Shown here: in pieces, positions 1-8,910 of the stretch | Numbering within the stretch: position 1 is the first letter of the stretch | Layout: every line of letters begins with the position of its first letter | Source: Thalassiosira profunda | Taxonomy: Eukaryota; Bacillariophyta; Thalassiosirophyceae; Thalassiosirales; Thalassiosiraceae | Length of the DNA: 15,871 bases | NCBI GenBank assembly: GCA_036939355.1 | Contig: JALLAP010000225.1 | Span: 1 to 15,871, forward strand | Direction of reading: 5' to 3' | Notes under the pieces: model-generated | The model's input: only the letters and a program-made list of their open reading frames with translations | Databases searched by the model: none | What the model was told of the DNA's origin: nothing | Translations under genes and position numbers: made by a program

Positions 1-160
1 GGGAGAGGGAGGCGGAGCTCGACGAGGCGGAGCTGTGATGCGAGCGGCGGAGGGACCCGGCGAGGCGCAGGCGGTTGGAGGGGGCGGCGCCGACGGAGGC
101 GGCGGTTGGGGCGGAGGGTGAGGGGCGCCGCCGGAAACGGTCCCGGAGGGAGGGCGCCAT
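1..160 (-). CDS. 5' end of an unidentified minus-strand gene (partial at window edge)
   Basis: An ATG at 160 in a good eukaryotic start context (CACCATGG) opens a minus-strand frame without a stop to the left edge, giving 53 codons. The predicted start is MAPSLRDRFRRRPSPS, rich in Arg, Ser, Ala and Pro and almost free of acidic residues. That could be an organelle-targeting presequence or a disordered N-terminus. The stretch is so GC-rich that other frames are also open here, including a plus-strand frame ending at 36-38 that reads like the end of an acidic helix. The call therefore rests on start context and on the AT-richer upstream DNA that follows. No family is recognisable. Confidence 0.4.
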   Translation of the reverse strand, partial: MAPSLRDRFRRRPSPSAPTAASVGAAPSNRLRLAGSLRRSHHSSASSSSASLS

Positions 161-201
161 GGTGTGATGTTAGGGTGTGATGCAGGAGCAGGACGCTCTT
201 G

Positions 202-254
202 TACGATAGCTTGCTGGCGGGCTGGGCGCTGGGGAGAGGGAGCAGGCTATCGTA
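202..254. repeat. 14-bp inverted repeat, potential hairpin
   Basis: TACGATAGCTTGCT at 202-215 is the reverse complement of 241-254 except for one position, which would be a G-U pair in a plus-strand RNA. The loop is 25 nt and purine-rich. The repeat lies 42-94 bp upstream of the putative ATG at 160. It may be a 5' UTR or promoter structure, but nothing shows it is transcribed. Confidence 0.6.
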
Positions 255-257
255 TCG

Positions 258-271
258 TAGGGTTAGGGTTA
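258..271 (-). promoter_or_regulatory. telomere-like / telo-box-like motif
   Basis: The plus strand reads TAGGGTTAGGGTTA; on the minus strand this is TAACCCTAACCCTA, about two telomere-type units. It sits about 100 bp upstream of the minus-strand start at 160. In plants AACCCTA telo-boxes are promoter elements of growth genes; a similar role here is only an inference. Two units are too few for a telomere. Confidence 0.3.
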
Positions 272-620
272 TCGTTACCTAGCTTCAATCTAACAAAAAC
301 GGCGACGTGATTGACAATGTGACGGCAAAGGAGTGGATCTCCTTTCCCTCAACCAGCCCTCTCTCAACTACACACGCTCCTACTTCTGGGACGGAGAATG
401 TAACACCACCGCTGATATAGAACCGAACTATTTATTGCCTCACATTGTGTGAAGCTTAACTACACAAGAGACTGAGACGGGGCCACCCGGCAAGTGCTGC
501 TACTGAAGCAATGAGATAAAAACGCAGCATCTTGACTGGAAAGTCGAATCCGTTTCTGAAGATTGAAGATGGCCTTGCCCAATCAAAGAGCCGTTTGGTT
601 GTTCTCGCAAATTGCAATGT

Positions 621-2193
621 TCAGCTACCCGCCCTCTTCTTGGCGTCCGCGGCCGCCGCCCCGTCGTAAATCCTCGCGAAAGAATCGGCGTTCAAACTCG
701 CTCCGCCCACCAGCGCCCCGTCGACGTCGCTTTCGCTCATCAATTGCTCCGCGCTCTCCGGGGTCACCGATCCGCCATATTGGATGCGCACGCTCGCCGC
801 CACGGCGCCCGACCCGTAGAACGTGGTCAGCGAATTGCGAATGGCCACGTGGGCGGCCTGCGCCTGCTCCGGGGTGGCGACCAATCCGGTACCGATCGCC
901 CACACCGGCTCATACGCCACGACCACCTGGTCGTTGAGCAAATCATCGGCATCCACCCCGGCAAGCCCCTCACAAATCTGCGCATTCACCACTGTCTCGA
1001 GCATCCCGCCCTCGTACTCCTCCAGCGTCTCCCCCACGCACAGAATGACCTTCAAGCCGGGCTGCTCCAAACACTGGCGAAGCGCCGCATTCACCTGCGC
1101 GTCCGTCTCCCCGAAGAGCGTCCTTCGTTCCGAATGACCCAGCAATACGTACGAACACCCGACGGACGCGAGCATGCGCGGGGCGACCTCGCCGGTGAAC
1201 GCGCCCGTCTCGTGCGGGCCGGCGTTCTGCGCGCCCACGTGGATCCCGGTTCCGTCGAGAATTTCCACCGCGTCCGCTATGAAGGGGAGGGGAGGGAAGA
1301 CGACGGCCTCGGGGGCGGAGGCGTCGCGAAGATTGGCAAAGTTGGCCCACAGTTCGTTGAGGAGGGTCCGCGCCTCGTCTCGCGTGGCCTGAACGGTGCG
1401 CATGCGAGAATGGAGGGGGGCAGTCAGATGACATTGTATGATTGCACGGAATGAGTGCACATGATGTGCACAGATCACATACCGGATTGAGCTTCCAATT
1501 GCCGGCAACGATGGGCCTTCGCAGTTTGGTGGACGGTGATGCGCCCGGCAGGGGAGCCATCGCCACGCTCGCCGAGCCCACGGTCGCGCCCGCGGCCGAT
1601 GCCCCGGCAAGGTTGGCCACCTTAGATGAATTGTAGTCGACGGGCTTTCGGCTCCAGCTCCCGATGCCATAACTGCGGTCGGGCGGCGTGGAGTCGATGG
1701 GCCTGCGCGGCACGGTGGACGACGACGCGTACGGCACGGGCGCGATCGCCGTATTTGCCGAGCGGCCCGTGGTGGAGCCAGGAGCAGATGATCCGGCAAG
1801 CTTGGCCACCTTGCTCGCATTGTAATCGACGGGCTTGCTTCTGCTCCAGGAGCCGATCCCATAACTCCGCGGCGGCGGCGTCGAGTCGGGTCCCACGCCG
1901 GCGAGCTTAATTGCCCCGTCGTCGGCCCCGACCGATCCCGATTGCAACAGCCCCGCCCGATCCACCCGCGGGGCGAATGTGTTGTCTTCGTGGCCGGCGC
2001 GGCCGACCTCCCCGCAGCGCGCGGGGGCTCCGTGGACTGGTGCATAGCTGTTCCATTCCGACCGCCGCTCGCCCCCCGTTTGCGCCGCTAGAGCGCTTTG
2101 ATAGGAGGCGCGCGGGGAGGAGGGGGCGGGGACGAAGGCGGCGCCGCCCGGGGCGGCCAGGGCCGCGGCGGCGAGGGCGGTGATGGCCCTCAT
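621..2193 (-). CDS. TPI: triose-phosphate isomerase, predicted plastid-targeted, with long repeat linker
   Basis: Interconverts glyceraldehyde-3-phosphate and dihydroxyacetone phosphate in the Calvin cycle and glycolysis. Exons are 2193..1483 and 1388..621, with a phase-0 intron at 1389-1482 (GTATGT...TTCAG) that falls directly after NWKLNP. The product is 492 aa. Residues 1-22 are an Ala-rich signal peptide ending GGAAFVP, matching the heterokont ASAFAP plastid signal with Phe at the cleavage site. Residues about 103-228 are two copies of a 62-64 residue repeat. The catalytic domain starts at about 225 (RRPIVAGNWKLNP) and is complete: Asn232 and Lys234, His322 in LLGHSERR, Glu397 in AYEPVWAIGTG, and the phosphate loop IQYGGSV. 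Usual TPI length is about 250 aa, so half of this protein is presequence and linker. It is not fused to GAPDH, unlike the mitochondrial enzyme of diatoms, which agrees with a plastid isoform. Confidence 0.95.
1455..1471. repeat. 17-bp palindrome inside the TPI intron
   Basis: GTGCACAT-G-ATGTGCAC has perfect 8-bp arms around a single central base. Its first 14 bases recur exactly at 3206-3219, inside the intron of the divergently transcribed neighbour. It may be a binding site or an intron sequence of common origin. Confidence 0.6.
1510..1887 (-). repeat. two tandem coding repeats in the TPI linker
   Basis: Copy 1 (1696-1887) and copy 2 (1510-1695) encode 64 and 62 residues. Both start DSTPP.RSYGIGSWSR, continue KPVDYN.SKVA.LAG and end RRPI. 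The final RRPI is also the first strand of the TPI barrel, so the repeat boundary coincides with the domain start. I do not recognise the repeat; its low-complexity Ser/Ala/Pro half suggests a flexible spacer. Confidence 0.85.
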
Positions 2194-2314
2194 GCTGTTG
2201 ATGGGTGTGCTGGTTGCTGAATCGACAATCGTTTAATTCCTCCGTAGGAAATACAGGGGAATCAGTACGATGACTCATTTGGACTCATCCCAACACGCAC
2301 TCTGTGTGACGAAG
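2194..2314. promoter_or_regulatory. divergent promoter between TPI and the 2315 gene
   Basis: Only 121 bp separate the two opposing start codons, 76 bp if the upstream gene starts at 2270. Both transcripts must initiate within or very near this space, which is AT-richer than its flanks. I see no clear TATA box. Confidence 0.55.
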
Positions 2315-3973
2315 ATGCGGACCGCCGCCGCCGCCGCGCGGCCCTCGCCGCGCGGCCTCCCGATATTAGCGGCGGCCGTGGTCGGCTGCCTCGCCTTCCG
2401 CTCTTTGGGGGAGGCCGCCTTCGTCCGCCATCACTCCCCACATCATGCCTCTTTGACTCTGACACATCATCATCGCCACCGGCCGTCTGCATTATCGCGA
2501 CAGCGATCGTGGGCCCTCGGCGGCTATTCGCAGGTGGGCGACTACTTCGCCTCCTTCGGCAGCGAGGGCGGCGACGACGGCACCCCCGAGGACGACGATG
2601 GCGATAACGAAAGGAGGGAGGGGAAATACATGCGCCACGGCCGGATCGGCGGTGGCGGAGCCGAGGGGGGCGTCTTCGACATCAACAATTACTTCGGCTC
2701 CTTCGGCAGCAACGAAGATGACGGTCACGTAGACGATGGTCAAGACCTACCTCCGCAATCTACGCCACAATCCACAGAGGAGAACCGTCGCCAGCCCATG
2801 CGAGAGATGACGTACGAGGAGATCGTCCAACACAACAACGCGCGCCTGTGCCCCAAAATGCTTTTGACCCAGCGGGCCGTCCAGAGCTTCATCTACCTCC
2901 TCGAGGAATGCCGCGATCCCCACTCGGGCAAGTGGCTCGAGGATTTTCTCGGATTGAAAAACCTCGGCAACTTCCATGGCACGGGGGCCTTCAACGTCAC
3001 AAGACATCCGACGTGGGATGCGGTGCTGTACGACATCATGCGCCAGCCGAACGATGCGATGATCGTGTCGGCCAAGCGGCGGGGGCGGGGGCACGGGGGT
3101 TGGAGCAAGGACAATCCCTACTTGCAGGAGCGGTGGGTGGAGTTCAAGATCGACATCCGGTGAGTACCGTTGTGTGTGTACATTGCATGATGATGGGCAC
3201 GCCATGTGCACATGATGTGTATACTTTTTTGTTCGGTGTAACCTCATCCATCTCCGCTTATGCCATGCTACAGGCCGGCAACGCTGGTGCAAAGGCTGCT
3301 GCCGGTGCGAGCGCAAATCGCCGACGAGTTCCGGAGGGATTTGGACGTCGTCACGACGATCGATGCAAGGCTGATGGACTCTTACTTTCGAAACGTGCGC
3401 GACGGGGACGCCACGACATTCGATCGCATCGCGGCCGAGGCGCTGACCAACTCGACCGAAGCGCAGGAATTCGAATCCTCGCCCTTCCGCCGGGGGAACT
3501 TCGACCTCCTCTACGGATTGTGCACGCAGGCGGCCGCGCACCGCTTCTTGCGGGAGCAGCAGTCGGTGGCGCACCCCGTGGGGAGCGACGCGACCTTCCC
3601 GTGGTTCAAACAATTTTACGAAGAGAACGCGCCGGAGCACTTTGACGGGGATCGGGGCTTCGGGCGGGCCGACGACTTTGTCGACGCGTTGCTCCGCACG
3701 CCGCCATCGCTCGTCGAGACCGAGGACGGGAGGACGGTCGGGCTGACGGACCCGCTGCGCATCGCCGAGCGAATCATCAGTCTGCGGAGCGAGATTGCCG
3801 AGGAGTGGCAGGGCTTGATGAGGGAGACGCCCGACGATCACGCGCGATTGAACGACGTTTTGTTTCGGGTCATGATGGGACGGACGATCGACGAGAGCGG
3901 AAACGACGCCGTGGCGATCCGGGAGGAGGCGACGCTGGGCGAGTTGTCCGATACGGCGGGCGAGTTCGAGTAG
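2315..3973 (+). CDS. conserved-looking protein of unknown function, predicted plastid-targeted
   Basis: Exons are 2315..3159 and 3274..3973, with a phase-2 intron at 3160-3273 (GTGAGT...TACAG). The product is 514 aa. I preferred the ATG at 2315 because it places a signal peptide at the N-terminus (hydrophobic core ILAAAVVGCLAF, residues 17-28); the in-frame ATG at 2270 would add 15 residues. The signal peptide ends GEAAFV, with Phe36 at the expected heterokont cleavage site, followed by a His/Arg/Ser-rich transit-like stretch. An acidic low-complexity region follows, containing YFASFGS (about 77) and YFGSFGS (about 126). From about residue 163 to the end lies a compact, mostly helical domain with the stretches LLTQRAVQSFIYLLEECRD, NPYLQERWVEF and PATLVQRLLPVRAQIADEF. 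It resembles a diatom conserved hypothetical family, but I cannot name a function and see no catalytic motif. Confidence 0.85.
3206..3219. repeat. 14-mer shared with the TPI intron
   Basis: GTGCACATGATGTG lies within the intron of the 2315 gene and matches 1455-1468 exactly. Here the right arm of the palindrome has diverged (ATGTGTAT instead of ATGTGCAC). Confidence 0.6.
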
Positions 3974-4052
3974 ATGACAATGGCGAGGAGGCCTCTAGTA
4001 AAAAGAAATAGATGAAATGCGCCTCTATACCGTACCGTCATGCACAGGCTGC

Positions 4053-4517
4053 TCAAATGATCGACACGCACCCCCCGCCTCCACCGCCAAGGCCGGCCAT
4101 CATCACGGCCCGGGCGTTCATCCCCGAGTAGTCGTCCCGTCGCCCGCCGAAGATGACATTTTCGTGCAAGAATCTGCTCTCTCTTACGCTTGCATGGCAG
4201 CCTGCAGTTTCGCCCCGTCGCTCCAGTTGTCGGTTCGGCGGCGCCTCCGACGAGGTTGCCTTCCCACCTTCCATCCACTCAAATAGATTATTGATATGCT
4301 CGTTCGATGCACCGCTCGATCGTACACACCGATCTCGCTCTGCGGCCGCCAGCTGCGCGGCAATGGCGGAATACAGTACGGAATACAGTACGGAATACAG
4401 TACGTCCTTCGCGTTGCCCGAGGGAAGTGATCTAAAGAGCGTGGAGAAGCAGTGGTTTGCAGATGCGGTTCTGAGCCCGGGTGGAGATGGATCCCCTGTG
4501 GTCATTGACGAGGACAT
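4053..4517 (-). CDS. doubtful small ORF, unknown protein
   Basis: A 154-codon minus-strand frame from ATG 4517 to TGA. Its second half has coding-like codon composition (purine-first codons, mostly G or C in third position) and ends NARAVMMAGLGGGGGG followed by six residues. The 12-bp repeat is read here as a VLYS repeat. A plus-strand frame (4153-4557) overlaps it and reads the same repeat as EYST. No family is recognisable for either, there is no membrane segment, and the small convergent interval makes a real gene uncertain. The minus frame is the better candidate on codon composition. Confidence 0.25.
   Translation of the reverse strand: MSSSMTTGDPSPPGLRTASANHCFSTLFRSLPSGNAKDVLYSVLYSVLYSAIAAQLAAAERDRCVRSSGASNEHINNLFEWMEGGKATSSEAPPNRQLERRGETAGCHASVRESRFLHENVIFGGRRDDYSGMNARAVMMAGLGGGGGGCVSII
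4369..4404. repeat. 12-bp minisatellite, three perfect copies
   Basis: The unit GAATACAGTACG is repeated three times without a mismatch. Twelve is a multiple of three, so copy-number change would not shift any reading frame through it. Confidence 0.95.
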
Positions 4518-4657
4518 GCTACTGCTCTTTTGCTTCCATGCGAGTGATGGCCGTTGACAAAGGCGGAGACGAGGGATAACTGCACAACATACTATCCCCT
4601 ATGGATGATCTGGCACCAATCCTAACAATGATCAAAAGTTGCAATCCAATTGCTCAC

Positions 4658-7600
4658 TTAGATCCGCTTCTCAGAAGAATCAGGAGTGGTGTTTCCATCA
4701 GTGTACTTGCCGATGCAGAGAGGAATTAGCCACTCGCCCCACTTCTCTCGCACCCACGAGCGAGTGCCATTCTCCCGATGCGAGACAGGCTGGACCCACC
4801 AGATGCCGTTCATGTACACCGTTGATCGGCCAAAGAGGTGGTCACCATCGCATCGCAAGGACTGGTCCTTCACAAGACCTTGCTCAATGAGACTGTCGAG
4901 CCTGGGGCACCTCACATGGCAGCGAAACTGCTCCTCCACCGTCTCGCCGGCCCCAACAACACCAGCAAGAATCCCTCCTTCGCGAGTGTGACATTCGAGG
5001 TTGGCGTTCAATCCGTAGAAGTACGCAGTGCCAAGAACGAGCTGGTGGACTTGCAGCTGCGTGTGGGTGAGTGGCATGCTCACCCTGTACGTGTCGATTG
5101 TACCCTTCCGCTCTTTGGTCACGGACAACCTGGAAGATGCGCTTTGTTTCGTCGTCGAGGTGGCCACACTCTCCAACATGCGCGTCGGTGTTGACGACAA
5201 CGCCACCGTTGAGGATGTCCACTTGCAAATGACCGCCTGTGTCGACTGGCGCTCGGTTTTTGGTATTGCCGGCGCCGCCATTGACTTTCTTGGCAGCGCC
5301 CTGGCAATAATGCAAGATGAGCCACTTGGGCGCCTTTGGGCGAAAGAGGGAGAGAGATGTGAGATTTTGCAACAATCTCCAACACAAAGCATTCAATGGA
5401 CTTACCGCGACAAAGATTGCCTTGTACAGCTGCCCATTCTCATCCTTCATGACGTGAATGTGAGCAAGACCTTTCATCTTTAGTTTGGTGAGCATGCGAA
5501 CAGAGACCTGATGGTGGCAGATCTGCGACTTCATCATCCGCACGCCATTCTCTTGCGCGTCGACTTGCAGCTCAGAAAACGTGGGATTGCTGCGAAGCCT
5601 CTTCTCGTACGCAGGGATCATGTCCGATGCATTCGTTTTGCACATTTCGCCCGCATCCTCGATCCGCACGTGCGCATTCTTCATCGCATCCAGAATGTCG
5701 GCCCTTGCCTCATCCTCTGAAAGAACAATCAAGCAATAAGATGAGTGGAAATAAGATGAAACATTGGCAATCGCACAGAAGACTCACCCGACTGGACGTC
5801 CTCCATTGAGTCAAGTGCCTCAACAGCCAACTCGGCCCGCTCCGTCGCTTCCTTGGTCCGCTCCGCTGCGCTCATCTTCTTGCGCCTCCTTTTGCGCGTC
5901 CCCTGCAGCTTTGACAGCTTTTCCTCGAGCTCTGCACGCTTGGCCTCGCTCTGCTTCGCCTTTTCTACAAAGCGCAGCGCAGCGTCTTTCCCACCGGGAA
6001 ACTTGCCGTACAACTCCGCTGTGCCATCCTCTGAGCATTGCTTTGCCTTTGTCTCGGCTTGTTTGGTCTGCTTGTATTTGGAGGAGACGTCTCCGGCTCC
6101 AGCTCCTGTCACCGTCTTTCCATCTCTTGCAATGGTTGCTGCTTTATCCCAAAGATTTCCCTTCCATCCCTCGCTCATATCAGTCAGATTGTGTTTCTCG
6201 AGTAAGGCGTCCAGTAACGACTTCTTGAGTTTGGTCGGGCAGTTTTTTCTGAGTCCGGACGGGACGTATGGACTGGGCTCGCCTTTCCACTTGCCCTCCC
6301 CGTTTACGTACTTCTTGCACGCGTTGGCGAGTTCACGCTTCAGCGTGTCGTACTCAGCATCTGTCACCTCACGCTGACAATGGAGTGATGCGTGAGCAAA
6401 CCGCAATGAACGAATAAACAGGCGGACAAGGGAAGACATACATTCTTGCGCTTCTCTGGGGCTTGCCCTCGCCCCTTCTTTGGCGCCTCCTCGTGCGCCT
6501 CTGCCCCGGACTCGTCGCTGGTCGCAGATCTCTTTCGATTCGCTGCCTTTGGCTTTGACTGCTTTGCGAGGACGCGGCGTTATTGATGAGTGAGCAACCA
6601 AAACTGTCAAATATACACTCAACTTACCTTCTTTGGGGCACGCCTCTTCGTCGACGCATCCTCATAATCACTCTCCGCTCCGCTCGATTCCTCCTCGTCT
6701 GACTCCGTCTCAGAATCGTCGCTGTCGCCCTCCTTGTAGTTGACAGAGGGTGTCTTGCGGGTCCGCCTGCGCGATTTCTTTGGGGCTGGCACCCGCGAAT
6801 CCTCCTTCCCTGAACCAATGACGGCGCCCTCCTTGCCACGTGTGCGCTTGGAGCGACGCGGACCAGTCGCCTGCGCCTGTCGATTGAAATGTACAAGAGT
6901 GTGAGCGGGAGACACGGTAACCATTGCAAACACAACACCTCCACGTACCGTATTGTTGGCGCTCGACGTATTCCTACTGCTCTTCCGTCTATTGTTGGGC
7001 GGAGGAGACGCAGATTGCGCGCGCTGCGTCCGTTGTCGAGTACTGCGTTGCTGACCGGAGCTCGCCGTATCCGAGGGGCGCTTCTTCTTTTTCTTGGAGG
7101 CAGTCTTCTGGGCGGTGGATGGCGCTGTTGCTGCAAAGACAAACAGAAATGCAGTTAGATGGACGAAAGGACAAGACGAATGATCATTGAGCGATTCACG
7201 TACCTTTCGTTGCTGGCCATTTCGACAGTACCTGCGTGAAGACTCGCTTGCTGTATCGATGCTTGAGGTCGATCTTGTCATTCTGGTACAAGCTGGGATC
7301 GGTCTGCCCTTCATAGTCGGCGACCTTCTTGACCAAGCTGCGCTGTGTGGCCACTATCTGCAGCAACAAATCCTCTCCGGCATTCACAGCCAGGGACTTT
7401 TGACTCCTCGTTTTGGCGCGGAGACGAGCATCCATGGCCTGGGAATGCTGCCGGTTCAGCTTGTTCAACGCCTCCATCTCATCGCCGCACACGTCCTTCA
7501 TCACGGCGACGGAGCGGAATATCGGAGCGTCGGCGTCGAAGACGTCGGTTGTGCCGTTCGAGTCGTTGCCCTCGAGCAGGTTAGCGTCGGTTGAGATGGC

Positions 7601-8633
7601 GCCCTCGGAGCTGTCGGCGTTGAAGCCGTCGCCGATCGACACGTCATCGCCGTTGGCGTCGTTCGAGACGCCGCGGCCGTCGAGCAAGTTGATGTTGGTC
7701 GAGGTGGCCTCCAAGATGGTGCCGGGGGCGCTATTGAACGAGCCGTCCTCGCCAGAGCCGTCTCTGGGCGAGGTGGTGCCGTCGAGCTCGTCGAAGTTGT
7801 CGGGCGAGATGTCCAACACCTCGCCTGACGAGACGCCGCTGGCCAACGCCGCATCCTCGCCCGCGCCGCACTACAAAGTGAAATGCATACAAACAAGCGT
7901 CAGATGCCAAAGATGATAGAAAGCTGCTCCACACACTAGCAGCACGCACCTCGCCCCCGGCCACGCCTCCCAGAGCTTGGGCCGCAGCCTCTTCATCCGC
8001 CCGCCTCCTCTGCTCCTCCTCCATCTGCCTTCGCTGATTGACATGCTGGGATGCCACGTTGCTGACCAACACTCCATCTCGTGGAGCGGCCGCGACCTGA
8101 TGCGGCTGCAGCTGCAGAGGTTCCCGAGAGCAAACGATTCGGTGCCCGCTGCGATCGAATGATGGGGGGCCAGTCCTCCGACAGTGAACAAATCTGACGC
8201 CGTTCTTTATCCAAGATGAGCCACGTGCAACCCCCGGACGGCCGATGTTGTTGTTGCGCAATTCATTCTCCCGGTCCGCTGGGTCGCGAGCAGCGTCTGG
8301 TAAATTTTGAGCGCCTCCCGCCTCTCCCGCCTGGACGGCGACGAGGTCGCCGCGGGCAGCGCCCACGCCGACAACTAAATCCCGCCGCGGCACGCCCTCA
8401 TCACCGCGCGGCAGGGACCGGCCCTCGGCCTCGCTCCCGTCCTCCTCGGCCGCGGCATTGGTGCCCTCGGAGCGCTCGGCATTTTTTACTCGCGAATGCG
8501 GCGCCTCGGCCTGCGCCGGAAGGCCCGCCCCCGCCACTCCCGCCGATCCAAGCGAGGCCGTCGATGACGAGGAGGGCGAGGAGGAGCGGGCGACTTCGGC
8601 CGCATTGTCACGGCCTTCCGCTGGCGCTGGCAT
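4658..8633 (-). CDS. large charged, probably nuclear protein of unknown function (multi-exon)
   Basis: Exons, 5' to 3': 8633-7950, 7870-7204, 7130-6949, 6876-6628, 6558-6442, 6373-5788, 5716-5406, 5333-~5091 and ~5056-4658, giving about 1145 aa. Introns of 68-79 nt carry clean GTRNGT...AG ends and preserve frame. The 5' ATG (8633) is the first in the frame. In order: Ser/Ala-rich N-terminus; Gln/Glu/Arg helix (RRQMEEEQRRRADEEAAAQ, about 200); acidic Asn/Asp/Ser region (229-330); several NLS-like basic clusters (SKKKKKRPSD, PRRSKRTRGK, KKSRRRTRK, GTRKRRRKK); an acidic tract (DSDDSETESDEEESS); a globular helical region beginning REVTDAEY (about 634); a Lys/Glu coiled coil (about 750-825); and a C-terminal globular region ending WVREKWGEWLIPLCIGKY. 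Alternating basic and acidic blocks suggest a chromatin or nucleolar protein. The last junction (5050-5130) is unclear. An in-frame upstream stretch before 8633 carries another NLS-like run, but its only initiator would be non-ATG. Confidence 0.65.
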
Positions 8634-8910
8634 CGTCCTCTCGAACGGCAACGGCGATGAGCGGCAAGAGGGGGAAATGAAAAAATCGATTTCCGTTGGT
8701 CGATTTTGTACTAAATTCCGCCGTGCCTTTTTACGGGGCCTTTTCGGAACAGAGGAATCCAATACACAGGTGAGGTGAGAACCACCGCGCGCGAGCCCCT
8801 CCCCTCCCTCCCAATTCTCCTCTCCTTCAGCTCATTCACTGGCGAGTGCGCCCCGCCGCCGCGGCACGGAAGAATTGGCCGAGGCGCGGCACGAGGCGGC
8901 GCTGGCCAGT
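8634..8910. other. divergent spacer upstream of the 8633 and 8911 genes
   Basis: AT-richer DNA around 8670-8770 separates two opposing genes. It contains a short plus-strand frame from ATG 8677 (MKKSISVGRFCTKFRRAFLR) ending at a good donor, CAG|GTGAGG (8770), with a possible acceptor CTCCTTCAG at 8830. Splicing those two joins the wrong frame, so I could not attach this as a 5' exon of the following gene. It remains a possible upstream exon or plain promoter sequence. Confidence 0.35.

Larger units (their letters stand above)
161..620. other. intergenic: TPI 3' flank and upstream region of the left-edge gene
   Basis: I see no convincing coding sequence. Base composition drops from GC-rich to mixed (about 290-560), as expected of untranslated sequence. 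The left part holds an inverted repeat (202-254) and a telomere-like stretch (258-271), both just upstream of the putative start at 160. The right part presumably carries the TPI 3' UTR. I found no tRNA-like T-loop and box combination. Confidence 0.5.
3974..4657. other. convergent intergenic spacer
   Basis: This 684-bp spacer lies between the stop codons of the 2315 gene and the 8633 gene. It should hold two 3' UTRs. It also contains a 12-bp tandem repeat (4369-4404) and open frames on both strands of doubtful status. Confidence 0.5.

Noticed and set aside
258..271. Chromosome end or interstitial telomere array
   Set aside because: Only about two units are present and coding sequence lies on both sides; at most it is a promoter-type motif.
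612..1454. 280-codon plus-strand ORF opposite TPI
   Set aside because: It is the antisense shadow of the TPI exons, which carry every catalytic motif. GC-rich third positions keep the opposite strand open.
4153..4557. 134-codon plus-strand ORF ending VVIDEDMLLLFCFHASDGR
   Set aside because: Codon-position composition is weaker than on the minus strand, the N-terminal half looks random, and no family is recognisable.
8181..8430. Possible extra introns in exon 1 of the large minus-strand gene, because another frame contains a protein-like stretch (REALKIYQTLLATQRTGR)
   Set aside because: No donor/acceptor pair joins the frames in phase, while one frame is open continuously from before 8633 to the good donor at 7949.
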